From Saccopteryx bilineata (Eukaryota > Chordata > Mammalia > Chiroptera > Emballonuridae): a stretch of DNA of 64,000 nucleotides. Under the pieces are notes generated by a model. The model saw only the letters and a list, made by a program, of their open reading frames with translations. It was not told the DNA's origin and ran no database searches. The translations under genes and the position numbers were made by a program. How positions within the stretch are numbered: the first letter of the stretch is position 1; the number at the start of each line of letters is the position of its first letter. Positions 1 through 11,260 of the stretch are shown here, in pieces. The stretch spans positions 207,006,347 to 207,070,346 of the forward strand of contig NC_089495.1 of the NCBI RefSeq assembly GCF_036850765.1. Direction: 5' to 3'.

Positions 1-985
1 CCCTAACCCGGTCACACCCCTATTCCACCAGATATTGTCACCCTCAAGTCTGGGACACTTCTACCCCTGTAGTAGCTGCCTACCACCCACCCGTTCACAT
101 CCGCTTGAAGAATCCCTCCCAGTTCCCATCTGGCCCCCATACGGTAATATGACTACTCCTACTGCAGCCAAGCTCCTCCCAGTTCCCATCTGGCCCCATA
201 CGGTAATGTGACTACTCCTACTGCAGCCAAGCTCCTCCCAGTTCCCATCTGGCCCCCATACGGTAATGTGACTACTCCCACTGCAGCCAAGCTCCTCCCA
301 GTTCCCATCTGGCCCCCATACGGTAATGTGACTACTCCTACTGCAGCCAAGCTCCTCCCAGTTCCCATCTGGCCCCCATACGGTAATGTGACTACTCCTA
401 CTGCAGCCAAGCTCCTGGGCGAACTCCTTGGCACCATGCCTCTCGCCTCAAGCTGCCCCCATGCAGGACCGCCGGCAGTCGGCAGTCGGAACCACTGGGC
501 CCTACCCGTCTCTGACTCACTGAAAGGTTGGGCCCTGCAGATCCTCCTGTTGCTCCCGTCCCTCCCACCGGAAACCTGTCACCAGAGTGAGTTAAAGCAG
601 AAAGCAATGTTGTTCAATGAGACTCTCCTGATGGAAGAAAACATCAATGTCCTCAACCAACTGCAAGAGAAACTGCTCAAGTATCTCTCCTCCTACAACC
701 CGCTTAACTCCTGATGGCAGTCACCCATCCTCACCTGGGCTGCCCCTATCCTAGGTCCTCCTCTAATTATCAGCATATTACTCATATTTGCTCCTCTTCC
801 TTAGATTCTTACAGGGCCGCGTCCACGAGGTTTCTCGAGTCACGGTTAACCAGATGCTCCTACATCCATATACGCAACTCCCCTCAGAGCCACCCCCTTC
901 CGACCTCCCTTCCCCACGACGCCCCTAGCCAGCAGGAAGTAGCCAGAAGAATACCAGCACCCCTATCTCACATAAAAGTCCAGAA
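1..985 (+). mobile_element. ERV-A internal remnant, copy 1 (3' end of a gammaretrovirus-like element)
   Basis: Internal part of an endogenous retrovirus, cut off by the left window edge. It aligns nearly base for base with 52678-53533. It holds the 60-bp tandem array (116-414) and then a segment (about 715-900) with a hydrophobic stretch and a following tail that resemble the membrane span and cytoplasmic tail of a gammaretroviral envelope transmembrane subunit. The reading frames are interrupted by stops and shifts, so no protein is expected. A short purine-rich stretch just before 986 sits where the polypurine tract should be. The class (ERV1) is inferred from the tail and from the gag/pro remains in the second copy. 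Confidence 0.75.
116..414 (+). repeat. 60-bp tandem repeat, 5 units, in ERV-A copy 1
   Basis: Units start at 116, 176, 235, 295 and 355. The second is 59 bp because one C is missing. Read on the plus strand each 60-bp unit encodes 20 residues containing PPYGNVTTPTAAK, which includes an N-V-T glycosylation sequon. The same array in the 52.8-kb copy has only three units. The array lies between the protease-like and envelope-like remnants. Confidence 0.95.
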
Positions 986-1339
986 TGTGAGGTCGGTTGG
1001 CATTGGGGGAAGGTCACATGAGGAACTAGGTCCCGGATTTTGGCTGAAATCACCCGCACCCATGCCGGCCAAAAGAAATTTCCCAGAAGCACTTTGAAAA
1101 AGAACGACTGTCTGTCAGGCTATAAAATTTCGCCATGTCATATTAACACGCCATCACGCTACAGACCCTATAAATTACTCCACCACCCACTAGCGCGAGA
1201 GAATCTGTGTGAATTCTCTCACCCCCCCGTCTCACGGACCAGAGAACATTGTCCGGGATGCACTCAGAATAAAGCTTTTGCTATTCCACACTTCGTGGCT
1301 AAGTTCTTCTTTTTTCTTTGGCTGGGAAAATACCTTACA
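986..1339 (+). mobile_element. ERV-A 3' LTR, copy 1
   Basis: A 354-bp LTR beginning TGTGAGG and ending CCTTACA. AATAAAGCTTTTGC lies near 1268 and supplies the polyadenylation signal on the plus strand. It closely matches 53534-53881 and the reverse of 21592-21933. The host sequence after it (CTGTTCTCC) is the same as after the other two copies, so the insertion was carried along by duplication of the KRAB-ZNF unit. Confidence 0.88.
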
Positions 1340-1742
1340 CTGTTCTCCGCACTATGCTCTGCTTCTCCACTGACTCAAAACTTTCAATAGTAAAAAAGTA
1401 AAAAGATGCCCACTGCAAAAGACAGTATCTTTAGCTAGTGTGAGGAGAAGTGAAATTAAATATATATACAATTTTTAATAGTCTGTTTTTCTAAAGTATC
1501 CCTTATACTTTGCACATTCCTGGGCTCTACAAAACCTGTGTAGACTTCGTAAAAAATAAAATAAAACAGACAAATGCAGGAGTTATTCGAAATAGAATAA
1601 TATGGTGCCTGACACAGGCACGAACTGTCTAATGTCACCTGCTTATTCCTTTCCCAAGAAAAGAGAATATCCCGTTTGTCTATTCTCTGGAAAATGGCCA
1701 GCATTTCATAATGAAGAATGAAAAAATGTAACCCCAACTCAC
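1340..1742 (-). other. M0 intron 3 sequence, no gene
   Basis: Unit sequence that also occurs, diverged, at about 5470-5878, 53882-54295 and reversed at 21188-21590. It is intronic in the inferred gene. I see no coding or RNA feature in it. Confidence 0.6.
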
Positions 1743-1801
1743 CAGTGTTTTGGGCTTTCTCTCCTTTTCTTGGAGCGAGTCAGTGCAGTTGGAAGGCAGA
1801 C
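1743..1801 (-). CDS. KRAB-ZNF unit M0, exon 3 (59 nt)
   Basis: This 59-nt exon lies on the minus strand between an acceptor CCCCTAG and a donor GTGAGTT. It is in phase with exon 2 (split glycine codon) and encodes a short linker, LPSNCTDSLQEK and onward, that leads into a KRAB domain. The KRAB exon would lie left of the window. The same exon is seen at 5879-5937, 21129-21187, 37396-37454 and 54296-54354. Expression is unknown. Confidence 0.6.
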
Positions 1802-1981
1802 CTAGGGGAAGAACACAGCTCTGAGGGTGCAGGCCTCCCAGAATGCCCCGGGGAGCAGCTCCTCGGAGCCCAGGACAGAGGGAGCAGTCCCTTTACTCAG
1901 CTGGGGTCACTACAGTGCTCTCAGCTAAGCCCAGAGCCTTACTCCTCCTCCTCACCTCTCCAGACTCTCAACAACTCTCAC

Positions 1982-2015
1982 CTTTAGCCTCATGATTTGG
2001 GGTCAGATTCTTCAT
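1982..2015 (-). CDS. KRAB-ZNF unit M0, exon 2 coding part
   Basis: From the ATG at 2015 the minus strand reads MKNLTPNHEAK and then reaches the donor GTGAGAG, leaving one base that completes a Gly codon with exon 3. The 5' boundary of the exon is not clear; it probably extends to about 2130 as 5' UTR. The unit has no promoter of its own here: at about 2160 the sequence switches abruptly to sequence that belongs downstream of a KRAB exon, which marks a duplication junction. Confidence 0.6.
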
Positions 2016-2159
2016 GGTCTCCACGTCTTCCCTGTTCTCCTCCCGGTCCTGCTCTCCCAAGGTCGAAGGATCAGCGAGCGTCACTACTCCGGGGTCAAAC
2101 CAGTGTTTGCCCTGAAATTCTACCACCAGGTCGCATAGACGTTATGTCAGCGCAAGATT

Positions 2160-2640
<481 letters not shown>

Positions 2641-2911
2641 CTATTAACAAGCAATCCGTTAATGACCAGCAAGTCACCATCAATTTCACAAGTGCAATGA
2701 GTAAATCTTGTGACCCTCGAAGGCCTGGAGCTACAAAACTTTGTTCCAGTTCTTTCACTAGTACACAGTTCTATGTACCAAACTCTAATGGCTATGATCA
2801 TGGCTTTGTATTAAAATTTAAGGGGCACAGATCTGATGCATATACCATCCCTGGACCCTGGATATTTATGATTTCTTTGGAGAAGTTATTTGTGAATCAA
2901 TTTGAAACCTG

Positions 2912-3281
2912 GCCTGAGCAAGCAGTGTATAGAGCATCGAACTAGGATGTGGAGGAACCAGGTTCGAAACCCCGACGTCTCCGTCTTGGGAGTGGGCTCA
3001 TCTGGGTTGAGCGTGGGCTCAATAGCATGAATGCAAGGTCACAGGCTTGAGCTTGGGATCATAGATATGACCCCATGGTCACTGGCTTGAGCACAGTCAC
3101 TGGCTTGAGCAAGGGGTCACTCGCTCTGCTGTACCTCCCACGTCAAAACACAAGTGAGGAAGCAATGACTGAACACTAAGGTGCTACAATGAAGAATTGA
3201 TGCTTCTCATCTCTCTCCCTTCCTGTCTGTCCCTATCAGTCCCTTTCTGACTCTCTATCTGTGTCAAAAAAAAAAAAAAAA
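2912..3281 (+). mobile_element. Bat tRNA-derived SINE, type 2
   Basis: Starts GCCTGAGCAAG, carries the long 'cttgagc...ctggcttgagc' body and ends in an A-run. It is flanked by a target duplication ATTGAAACCTG. It is older and more diverged than most other copies. Confidence 0.85.
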
Positions 3282-4133
3282 TTGAAACCTGAAGCAGGGC
3301 TTAGGAAGGTGATGGTGAGGACACACTATAGAGGATTTTGAGACAGAAGAGTTCTAAATGGGCAGAGAAGTTCCAATTTGAGGTGGACTTGCTGTCCACA
3401 GCGTATCGTCCAACACACACACAATGTCCAAGGACATTGTAACTCAGCACAGAACTGGAAAGCTGTTTGCATTTTACATAACGGAAAAATTTATTCAGAC
3501 TTCCTCTCATTCTCATATTCGTATGTTCTCCCTTATTTTCTTTCTCACCCTGCATCTCTCCCCTTCAATACACTTTCTTTGTTAAATACTGAACATTTTA
3601 GGTAAAACATTGTAGCAACTCTGGAGACCAACCCAGCTCCCTGCTCAGGCTCTGGCTCTCGTCACTTGTTCATGTTTTCTGACTCGTCTTGGGGAGTTCA
3701 GTAAAGGCGATTGCCCCCGAATATGTATCTAATCAGCAGGGGGGGCCTGGACATGCACAATCATGCTGACCCTCCCCCTCTAGAAATGACAGTCCTCTTA
3801 GCAGGGCTCTCCTGGCCTTTCTCCCGGAACTACTTATGTTACCTTACATAAAATAAAATACATCAATGCAATGATTACCACACCAAAAAATATCCCACTG
3901 GGCTGTAGCTCTACACATCACCCGACCAAAATAAAGAAAGAAAGAAAGAAGTCAGCCTGAGTCTTAAAGTATCAATAATACCTACTTAAAACAACAGACG
4001 AAAAAAGAATTGTAAGTATGTACCAATCTCAGCAAGCACTGGAAGGACACACAACCAGAGCAGGAAGCTTCAGCCAGGACTGCAAAATAGGCCTCCCACC
4101 GTGCACAGGTGCAGGCTCTTCCAATGAAGAGTC
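3282..4133. other. M1 intron between exon 3 and KRAB, no gene
   Basis: Unit intron sequence shared with 22680-24540 (reversed), 39480-40760 (reversed), 51690-52128 and 61371-63540. A splice-like TTTTAG and a TCTAATCAGCAGG block are conserved among copies, but I can support no exon. Confidence 0.5.
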
Positions 4134-4141
4134 CTCTAGAG

Positions 4142-4439
4142 CAGTGGTCTCCAACCCCCGGGCCGCGGACCAGTACTGATCAGTGGGCCATTTGGTACCA
4201 GTCCACAGAGAAAGAATAAATAACTTACATTATTTCTGTTTTATTTATATTTAAGTCTGAACGATGTTTTATTTTTTTAAAAAATGACCAGATTCCCTCT
4301 GTTCCTCCGTCTAAGACTCACTCTTGACGCTTGTCTCGGTCACGTGATACATTTATCCGTCCCACCCTAAAGGCCGGTCTGTGAAAATATTTTCTGAAAT
4401 TAAACCGGTCTGTGGCCCCAAAAAGATTGGGGACCACTG
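4142..4439. mobile_element. hAT-type miniature transposon, family h2
   Basis: A 298-bp non-autonomous element with ends CAGTGGTCTCCAAC and GGGGACCACTG, which are inverted repeats. It is flanked by the perfect 8-bp duplication CTCTAGAG (4134-4141 and 4440-4447), which fits the hAT preference nTCTAGAn. It has no coding capacity. Confidence 0.92.
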
Positions 4440-4486
4440 CTCTAGAGAGACCTGCTCATTCAGGGGTGTCAGAGACCCTACCAGTT

Positions 4487-4873
4487 TTTTGTTGTTGTAT
4501 TTTTCTGAAGCTGGAAACGGGGAGAGACAGTCAGACAGACTCCCGCATGCGCCCGACCGGGATCCACCCGGCACGCCCACCAGGGGTGACGCTCTGCCCA
4601 CCAGGAAGCGATGCTCTGCCCCTCCGGGGCGTCGCTCTGCCGCTACCAGAGCCACTCTAGCGCCTGGGGCAGAGGCCAAGGAGCCATCCCCAGCTCCCGG
4701 GCCATCTTTGCTCCAATGGAGCCTTGGCTGCGGGAGGGGAAGAGAGAGACAGAGAAGGAGGAGGGGGGGTGGAGAAGCAAATGGGCGCTTCTACTATGTG
4801 CCCTGGCTGGAAATCGAACCCAGTCCCCCGCACACCAGGCCAACGCTCTACCGCTGAGCCAACCAGCCAGGGC
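4487..4873 (-). mobile_element. Bat tRNA-derived SINE, type 1
   Basis: Antisense copy of the family whose head reads GCCCTGGCCGGTTGGCTCAG with a long GC-rich body and tail TTTTCTGAAGCTGG (as seen on this strand). Nearby repeats CTACCAGTTTT and CTATCAGTTTT look like its target duplication. Confidence 0.9.
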
Positions 4874-5092
4874 TCCTATCAGTTTTTATGGGAAAAGTTT
4901 GGCTGGAGGCTATTCCATGAGGGTCTTTCCAGCATAGCCTCTAGGAACAAGAAAGGTCACCCCCACCCCATTCAGAATAATTAACTAGGTCAGCAATCAA
5001 GTGATTAAGAACATCCTTCCCAGTTTAGGGGAAACTAGAGCAGGATCCCTGAACCCAGAGTCAGTAACTCAGGCTTTCCTACAAAAATTCAT

Positions 5093-5416
5093 TTTTTTTT
5101 TTTTTTACAGAGACAGAGAGAGTCAGAGAGAGGGACAGATAGGGACAGACAGAAATGGAGAGAGATGAGAAGCATCATTAGTTTCTCGTTGCGACACCTT
5201 AGTTGTTCATTGATTGCTTTCTCATATGTGCCTTGACCATGGGCTACAGCAGACCGAGTAACCCCCTTGCTCGAGCCAGCGACCTTGGGTCCAAGCTAGT
5301 GAGCTTTGCTCAAACCAGATGAGCCCGCGCTCAAGCTGGTGACCTCGGGGTCTCAAACCTGGGTCCTCCGCATCCCAGTCCGACGCTCTATCCACTGTGC
5401 CACCGCCTGGTCAGGC
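5093..5416 (-). mobile_element. Bat tRNA-derived SINE, type 2
   Basis: Antisense type-2 copy. A T-run begins it on the plus strand and the reversed tRNA-like head 'gcgccaccgcctggtcaggc' ends it. AAAAATTCATTTTTT flanks both sides. Confidence 0.9.
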
Positions 5417-5878
5417 CAAAAATTCATTTTTTTGGTGACATGTACTGTTCATGTTCAATTGAGTTTGAATTCACTATTTTTAAATACTATTTCTCCACTC
5501 TATCCTCTGCTTCTCTATTTGTTCAAAAATTTCAATATAAAAAGGTAAAAAATGACAGAATCTTAGCTAGTGTGATGTGAAGTGAATTAAATACATATTT
5601 AAAAATTTTAATAATCTCAGTTTTTAAAAATATCCTTTATACTTTGCACATTTCTGGAATCTACTAATCTTGGGTAGATTTTCCAACAAAGAAAATAAAA
5701 CACACAAATGCAGGAGTCATTCTAAATTGGACAACAATGTGCCTGACACAGATATGAACTGTCTAATACTGTTTGCTTTTTTCCTTCCCCAGGAAAAAAA
5801 AAAAATCCCGTTTGCCTATTTTCCAGAAAAGAAGGCAGCATTTCAGAAAAAAAGGGAAAAAATGTAACCCCAACTCAC

Positions 5879-5937
5879 CAGTGTTCTGGGCTTTCCCTCC
5901 TTTTCTTGGAGCGAGTCAGTGCAGTTGGAAGGCAGAT
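5879..5937 (-). CDS. KRAB-ZNF unit M1, exon 3 (59 nt)
   Basis: 59-nt exon with donor GTGAGTT and acceptor CCCCTAG. The first base is A rather than the G of the other copies, changing the split codon from Gly to Asp. The frame stays open into the KRAB exon at 2640, about 3.2 kb downstream on the minus strand. Confidence 0.65.
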
Positions 5938-6117
5938 CTAGGGGAAGAACACAGCTCTGAGGGTGCAGGCCTCCCAGAATGCCCCGGGGAGAAGCTCCTC
6001 GGAGCCCAGGACAGAGGGAGCAGTCCCTTTACTCAGCTGGGGTCACTACAGTGCTCTCAGCTAAGCCTGGAGCCTTACTCCTCCTCCTCACCTCTCCAGA
6101 CTCTCAACAACTCTCAC

Positions 6118-6151
6118 CTTTAGCCTCGTGATTTATGGTCAGATTCTTCAT
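6118..6151 (-). CDS. KRAB-ZNF unit M1, exon 2 coding part
   Basis: From the ATG at 6151 the minus strand encodes MKNLTINHEAK and then donor GTGAGAG. The phase (34 nt, ending on base 1 of a codon) matches exon 3. The upstream boundary is undetermined; an alternative acceptor ending GCAG (about 6360, minus) is conserved in other units. Start choice follows P2, which has a second ATG three codons upstream. Confidence 0.6.
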
Positions 6152-6766
6152 GGTTCCTATGTCTTCCCTGTTCTCCTCCTGGTCCTGCTCTCCCAGGGCT
6201 GAAGGATCAGGCGTCACAGCCCCGGGATCAGACATGTGTTTGCCCTGAAATGCTACCTCCAGACCAAATAGAAGTTAAGATAAGTTTCTGCTTCTGAAGG
6301 AGGTCACTTCTCCTAACCTCCTTGTGAAAGCCCATCGTGTTTTCACGAAGCCAGCACCTGCGGGTGGAGCAGCAATGTGACGTTTCCACACTCCTTACTG
6401 TACAAATCAGGCACTGCAGCTCCTGAGAGCTCCTACCCCATCCGCATCCCCACTCACTCACTGACTTGGGCCATATTCAGCCCCACCAAAACAAGTTCAA
6501 AAACCCAGAATTGTATATTCACAATCAATCCGGTGTTTTCACTACCATTCACACTGCTTGACGCTAGTGGGTGTTCCCTTGCCAAAAGCAGGGTGGCTAT
6601 GTGGTCGGCTCTGCACCCCCACCCACTACAGAAAACGCCTATTTAGCTCTGACTGATCTCGTGTGCCCGGAGCCAAAATTAACCTTGGAGATGCATGTCT
6701 TCAGCCATCTCCCCATGGGAATTCTATGTCCCAGAATCATCTCAACTCCTCCAAAAAATGATATAA

Positions 6767-7098
6767 GCCTGACCACGCGGTGGCGCAGTGCATACAAGGA
6801 AGGACTGGAACGCGGAGGACACTGATACCAAACACCGACGTCGCCAGCTTGAGCGCGGGCTCATCTGGTTTGAGTAAAGGTCACCACCTTGGAAGCAAAG
6901 TCGCTGGCTGGAACGAGGGGTCACTCGGTCTGCTATAGCAGCCCCCCCTCCCTGGGGTCAAGCACATTTGAGAAAGTAATCAATGAACAACTAAAGTGCC
7001 GTAACAAAAAATTGATGCTTCTCATCTCTCTTACTGTCTGTCTGTCCCTATCTACCCCTCCCGGTGACTCTGTCAGTATAAAAAAAAATAATAATTAT
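6767..7098 (+). mobile_element. Bat tRNA-derived SINE, type 2
   Basis: Starts GCCTGACCACGCGGTGGCGC, with the typical type-2 body and A-rich end. It lies in intron 1 or the 5' flank of M1. Confidence 0.9.
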
Positions 7099-7399
7099 AT
7101 GACAGTTCCTGCTCACCAGCCCCAGCGGGAGACGGAAAGACCCTGGAAGAGCCCCGCTACTCAGAACTCCAATCAAGCTGAGTCTCTACCCACTTCCCCG
7201 TCCCTAAATACACATCCGGGGCGGCGTCCTGGCTTCCAGATTGAAACCTCCCGCACTTCCCGTTCTATCAACTGCACACCAGCCTTCAATCCACGCGGTT
7301 CCAATCCACCAGCTCCCTAGCACCGCTTCTAACCTTACACACTGACTCTCCCGTCCCTCCTTCCAGCACAATAGTCACCTCCGCAAACCGCGCTCACCA

Positions 7400-7500
7400 G
7401 AACTACAGTCAGAGGTCCACGTGGTCTCCCTGATCATTTGTGAAAGAACTACAATTCCCAGAATCCCTGGAGGCTCCGCCGCTCACTGGCCTCAACAGAG
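7400..7500 (-). promoter_or_regulatory. M1 promoter, ZNF143/THAP11-type motif and E-box
   Basis: ACTACAATTCCCAGAA at 7448-7463 closely fits the SBS motif bound by ZNF143 and THAP11 (established motif ACTACAATTCCCAGCATGC-like). A CACGTGG E-box lies at about 7418. The same pair occurs at P1 (19940-19980) and M2 (55813-55861), and the motif alone at P2. No TATA box is seen. Use as the M1 promoter is inferred from position upstream of exon 2 and from conservation among duplicates. Confidence 0.65.
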
Positions 7501-7562
7501 AGAACTTAAACCAAGAGTTTAATATACCTGAACATTGTATACTGTAGTGACAGCCGACCTGT

Positions 7563-7745
7563 TTTTCAAACTTTTCATTTATTGACTTTAGAGAGAGAGT
7601 GGAACTTAGAAGGATAGAGAGAGAGAGAGAGGGAGAGAGAGAAACATGGATAACTTGTCCCACTTATTTTTGCATTCATTGGATGATTCTTGTATGTAAC
7701 CTGACTGGGGATAAAAACTGCAATCTTTTTGTACTTTCCACGATG
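7563..7745 (-). mobile_element. VES-like SINE
   Basis: Antisense copy of the older bat SINE with a tRNA-like head, a body reading 'cattggatgattcttgta' and a GA-rich run. The same insertion is present at 19596-19836, 35906-36095 and 55965-56205, so it predates the unit duplications. Confidence 0.85.
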
Positions 7746-7753
7746 GTCTAACA

Positions 7754-8084
7754 CAGGGGTCCACAAACTTTTTACACAGGGGGCCAGTTTACTGTCCCTC
7801 AGACCATTGGAGGGCCAGACTATAAAAAAAACTATGAACAAATCCCTATGCACACTGCACATATCTTATTTTAAAGTAAAAAAACAAAACGGGAACAAAT
7901 ACAATATTTAAAATAAAGAACAAGTAAATTTAAATCAACAAACTGACCAGTATTTCAATGGGAACTATGTTCCTCTCACTGACCACCAATGAAAGAGGTG
8001 CCCCTTCCGGAAGTGCAGCGGGGGCCGGATAAATGGCCTCAGGGGACCACATGCAGCCCGCGGGCCGTAGTTTGGGGACCCCTG
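7754..8084. mobile_element. hAT-type miniature transposon, family h1
   Basis: 331-bp element with terminal inverted repeats CAGGGGTCCACAAACT and AGTTTGGGGACCCCTG. It is flanked by GTCTAACA and CTCTAACA (8 bp, one mismatch). Copies of the same family are at 38061-38920 and 46624-46946. Confidence 0.92.
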
Positions 8085-8189
8085 CTCTAACAAGTGAACA
8101 AACCAGAAACCTCTTCCCATCTCATTTCTTAAGATACTCAAGTATAAAACATACAATATTTCCAAAGAAGTCTGTTACCAGGGTTTCAG

Positions 8190-8330
8190 ATGGTAAGACT
8201 ACACGTCCCAGAAGTCTCTGCGGCAGTCTCTCCTGAGGTGTTTCCGGTCCAGACGGTCCTCTCCAAGGTTCTAATCCGAGAAGGCATTTCCGGTTTCCAA
8301 GTCCCGCTTGTCTAGCGAGCTGGCTATGAG
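8190..8330 (-). promoter_or_regulatory. M1 upstream promoter block, second SBS motif and ETS-like sites
   Basis: ACTACACGTCCCAGAAG at 8198 is a second, slightly degenerate ZNF143-type motif. TTTCCGGT and CATTTCCGG nearby are ETS-like. The block is conserved upstream of P2 (35727-35820) and M2 (56270-56370), so it is probably part of the working promoter of the ancestral unit. Confidence 0.55.
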
Positions 8331-8447
8331 GCTCTTCTGGTATTTTGCATGTCTTTCTCTTCCCTTGACCCAGGGTAACTCACTGCGTTTAAGCTGACTA
8401 GCACACACGCCTCCTTCTGTGCGCGCCTTCAGAGTGTGGCTCCGTGC

Positions 8448-8752
8448 TGTTGGAATCCATGGGAGTCCGAAAAGACCAGAGTAACAGGCTTTAGGGAAAG
8501 GAAGAAAGGAACCCTGTCGTGCTGACTCCTAAGGGAGAGTCAGGCGCCAGGCACAGCCTGGGACCTAGGTTCTAAGGGCTTAGGGGAGGGGCAGAGGGGA
8601 GGGCTCTGGGGTTTTCAATCATCCAGGACTTCTGGATTGTGACATCAGACATTCCTTTGTGGTTGGTCATCTGCCTCAAGCCCTGAAACAGACTTACTGG
8701 CAGGGTTAATGAGATTAAACCTAAAAAAAAAAGAAAAGAAATGAAACCCAAG
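8448..8752 (-). mobile_element. LTR-C solo LTR, copy 1
   Basis: Starts TGTTGGAATCC on the plus strand and shares about 300 bp with 48050-48455. By comparison with 16879-17462 the element points to the minus strand. The host sequence GTGGCTCCGTGC / GTGCTACTGGCCC on the two sides is contiguous at 56517, which shows where the insertion lies. The right end is not clean. Confidence 0.65.
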
Positions 8753-9052
8753 AGGTGCTACTGGCCCACCCCTGCAGGCAGCCCCACGTCACTAGCACAA
8801 GAACCAGGAAAGGAAGGCAAAGCGGTCACCCCACTGTGGATGCTTGTGCAATGGAGTTCCTCTCTCCAAGTCAGCTGGTGGCAGAGAAATGCAGGACGGC
8901 TTAACAACACAGTACAGGGCACAATGTGAAAACTGAAATTGGACGTGGGGAAGCCAGGTTCCTCCAAAGTATAATGAGGCTCCTCTCTCCTACCCCTCCT
9001 TCCACGTGATAGAGCTGTAGGAAGTGTTTCCTGAGATGGACAGGGAAGCTCT

Positions 9053-9548
9053 TGTTACATCCTAGCGAGATAGACCACAGCAGACACAAAGTAAATTTTA
9101 TACGTTTTATTGCAGACCTGCACAGGGACTGCAGGCAACCCATGCAAGGGAGCACTGCAGCCCCCCAAACCTGCGCAGGGACTGCAGGTAACCCACACAG
9201 GGGAACACTGCAGCCCCCCCAAACCTGCGCAGGGACTGCAGGCAACCCACGCCTCCGAAGAGACTGGAGCACTGCAGCCACGAGCTTCTACAATGGCTCC
9301 TTTTTATAGGGTGGCTATCTAGGATGAGCAAGCATCATACAGAAGCTGATGTGGCTGTTAGTCATTGGCTAGGGAGGTCGTGCGCAGTTACGGGGGGGGG
9401 TATTACTCAGTGGAGAATTTCAAACATAAACTTCTGATAAGGGTCTCTGACTCAATGCAGGATGTTGCTGAACTCTTTGTTCTCAGCGTCACAGGGACCT
9501 TGTACACTCTTGGCAGCCCCAGCATGTCAGTACTCCCTGAATCTAACA
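9053..9548 (-). repeat. ERV-B 3' LTR
   Basis: TGTTACA...CTAACA on the plus strand. On the minus strand AATAAAACG lies about 60 bp before the LTR end, as a poly(A) signal should. It contains a roughly 55-bp 'cctgcgcagggactgcagg' repeat present three times here and with slightly different spacing in the 5' LTR. Confidence 0.92.
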
Positions 9549-9566
9549 TTCCCCCATCTCTTTTGG
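9549..9566 (-). other. ERV-B polypurine tract
   Basis: Directly upstream of the 3' LTR on the minus strand the sequence is AAAAGAGATGGGGGAA, the expected position and composition for the plus-strand primer of reverse transcription. Confidence 0.85.
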
Positions 9567-9780
9567 GCATAAATCAAATCCTTGATTCTTCATCAGTGGG
9601 GAGAATGATATAAGGCTGGGGCTCATGAGAATTTTCTACTTTAGCTGTAGCTATAAGCTAATTAGGTTAGGGGTCCTCCCTAGTATGTGCTGGCACGCTG
9701 ATAGTGTGCCCTTAGTACTACAAGCTTTATGGACTAATTTCTTTCTGCCTTGCATTTTTCTTCTCTGTACTAACTTCTTA

Positions 9781-9840
9781 CAACTTGCACAAACCTTCTG
9801 CAACTTACACAAACCTTCTGCAACTTACACAAACTTTCAA
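9781..9840. repeat. Short tandem repeat inside ERV-B
   Basis: About 21-bp units (caacttacacaaaccttctg) repeated nearly three times. It has no evident function. Confidence 0.8.
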
Positions 9841-10329
9841 CTTTTATGCACTTTCTTATCCAGAAATAACTGGCCTTCATAACAACTTGCTTTTCCTTTT
9901 CTTTTCAAAAGTACCTCTACACCTTATACCTTCTATTATCAAAACCATACAATTCCTTTCTAGTCAAAACTCTTGATTTTTAAAAACCTTAACCTTCAGC
10001 AAAGACTAAGTTAGTACTAAGTAATCCTCTTTTAAAGATTGCTTTTTGGAGGTGTCCCTTTCATAAGTAGCCTATTGGACACATGACCAATATTCACAGA
10101 TTATTCTATAGTGGTAGCTATGAGCACATACATAATTTTCATTTACCTTATAGCTTCTCTCTCAGCCAAGGGACTTACACCCCTTTCTGTATGACTCATA
10201 GCAGTGCATGCATCAAACCTTAAGATGACTTACTTGGCTTTCCTTTACCTTAGTTTCCCTCCCTCCCCAAAGTCTCCATGCGTGGACCAGTTAACTTCTG
10301 GTTTGTGGCTGAAGCAGGGCATGCTGTCC

Positions 10330-10477
10330 TTCTCAGGGTCAGCTTACAAGGGTTGGCAGGGTCAGTCTTCGCTGTCCACAAAGGTGTCTCTACTGGGACT
10401 GCAAGCTTCAGCCGGCTGTGGTGGACCCAGGCGAGTATGCCTTCTACCTTGGCAGTAGTGGGAGTGGTCAGGATCAT
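10330..10477 (-). pseudogene. ERV-B integrase C-terminal remnant
   Basis: The minus strand from 10477 reads a short segment containing TPTTAKVEG and WVHHSRLK. These match the well-known C-terminal block of gammaretroviral integrases (TP-T-AVKVDG ... W-H-S-RLK). Only this end of pol survives, and it continues into a stop. The frame here is not a functional enzyme. Confidence 0.75.
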
Positions 10478-10999
10478 GGTGTGTGGACCCGTCTATGTGG
10501 GAGTCAGTCCTTGGGTGGTGTACTGCTAGAAGTGCCTCTTGGACAGTCTTTGAACAGTTTGCTGAGTAACCTATAAAACCTGTAAGTACTTAGGGAAAGG
10601 GTGTTACATTTCTACACTTTGCAGTTAGAGTTTAAGTCCTAGTGACCACTGCTTCTAGCTGGAATTAGCAGCAGGTCCCAGCCTATAATAGGCATGGGGC
10701 ATTGAGATAAGAGAAATAAAGGAGACACTAAACATAAAGCAATAAAACCAGACTGTCAATACCCACAGTAGAGATCTTTGAGGGATAAATAAAACTTAAA
10801 TATTCAAGCAAGGCATAGTAGATGGCCTTTGTGTTATTAGCTTATCTGCTACTTGGAAGAAATACCTTAGGCTCCTGAACGATGTCCTTAGGCCTTCAGT
10901 GGCAATTCCCAGCACGCTGGGCAAGGTCAGGTCACAGGTAGCTGGAGCAGGGCTAGAAGAGACTGAACCCTCCCTCCATGGAGCAAGGGGGCAGCTTAC

Positions 11000-11260
11000 C
11001 TTCTTATGTCCCTCTTTCCACAGCACAGACGTGTCCCTTGATGGGGCCGGGAAGCCTGGCAGGCTTCAGTTCAATGACCTTTCTTTCCACTCTGGAGCAG
11101 GGCCTTGATGACAGCTATGAAGCAAGCCCCTTAGGGCGCTGAAGCCAAAAGTTGGTATTTCCTGACTTCTTTTGGGCCTTATTTGCCTTTTCTGTTACTT
11201 CCTTTGTTATTATAGACCTTAAAAGCCATGCTCAGAAGATCTCACTGAGGGGCTTGACTA
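11000..11260 (-). pseudogene. ERV-B gag C-terminal remnant
   Basis: The minus-strand stretch containing MAFKVYNN and following lysine-rich residues resembles the end of gammaretroviral capsid running into nucleocapsid. It matches 49985-50200 on the plus strand. It is frameshifted and partly deleted. Confidence 0.6.

Noticed and set aside
1..12. CCCTAACCC at the window start looks like telomeric repeat
   Set aside because: It occurs once and is part of ERV-A; the same bases are at about 52675.
159..437. Minus-strand 92-codon frame with a repeated peptide
   Set aside because: It is the complement of the 60-bp ERV tandem array and has no start context or homology.
8901..9331. Overlapping frames rich in Cys-Arg-Ser on both strands
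   Set aside because: They arise from the repeated segment of the ERV-B LTR and are not conserved as codons in the second LTR.
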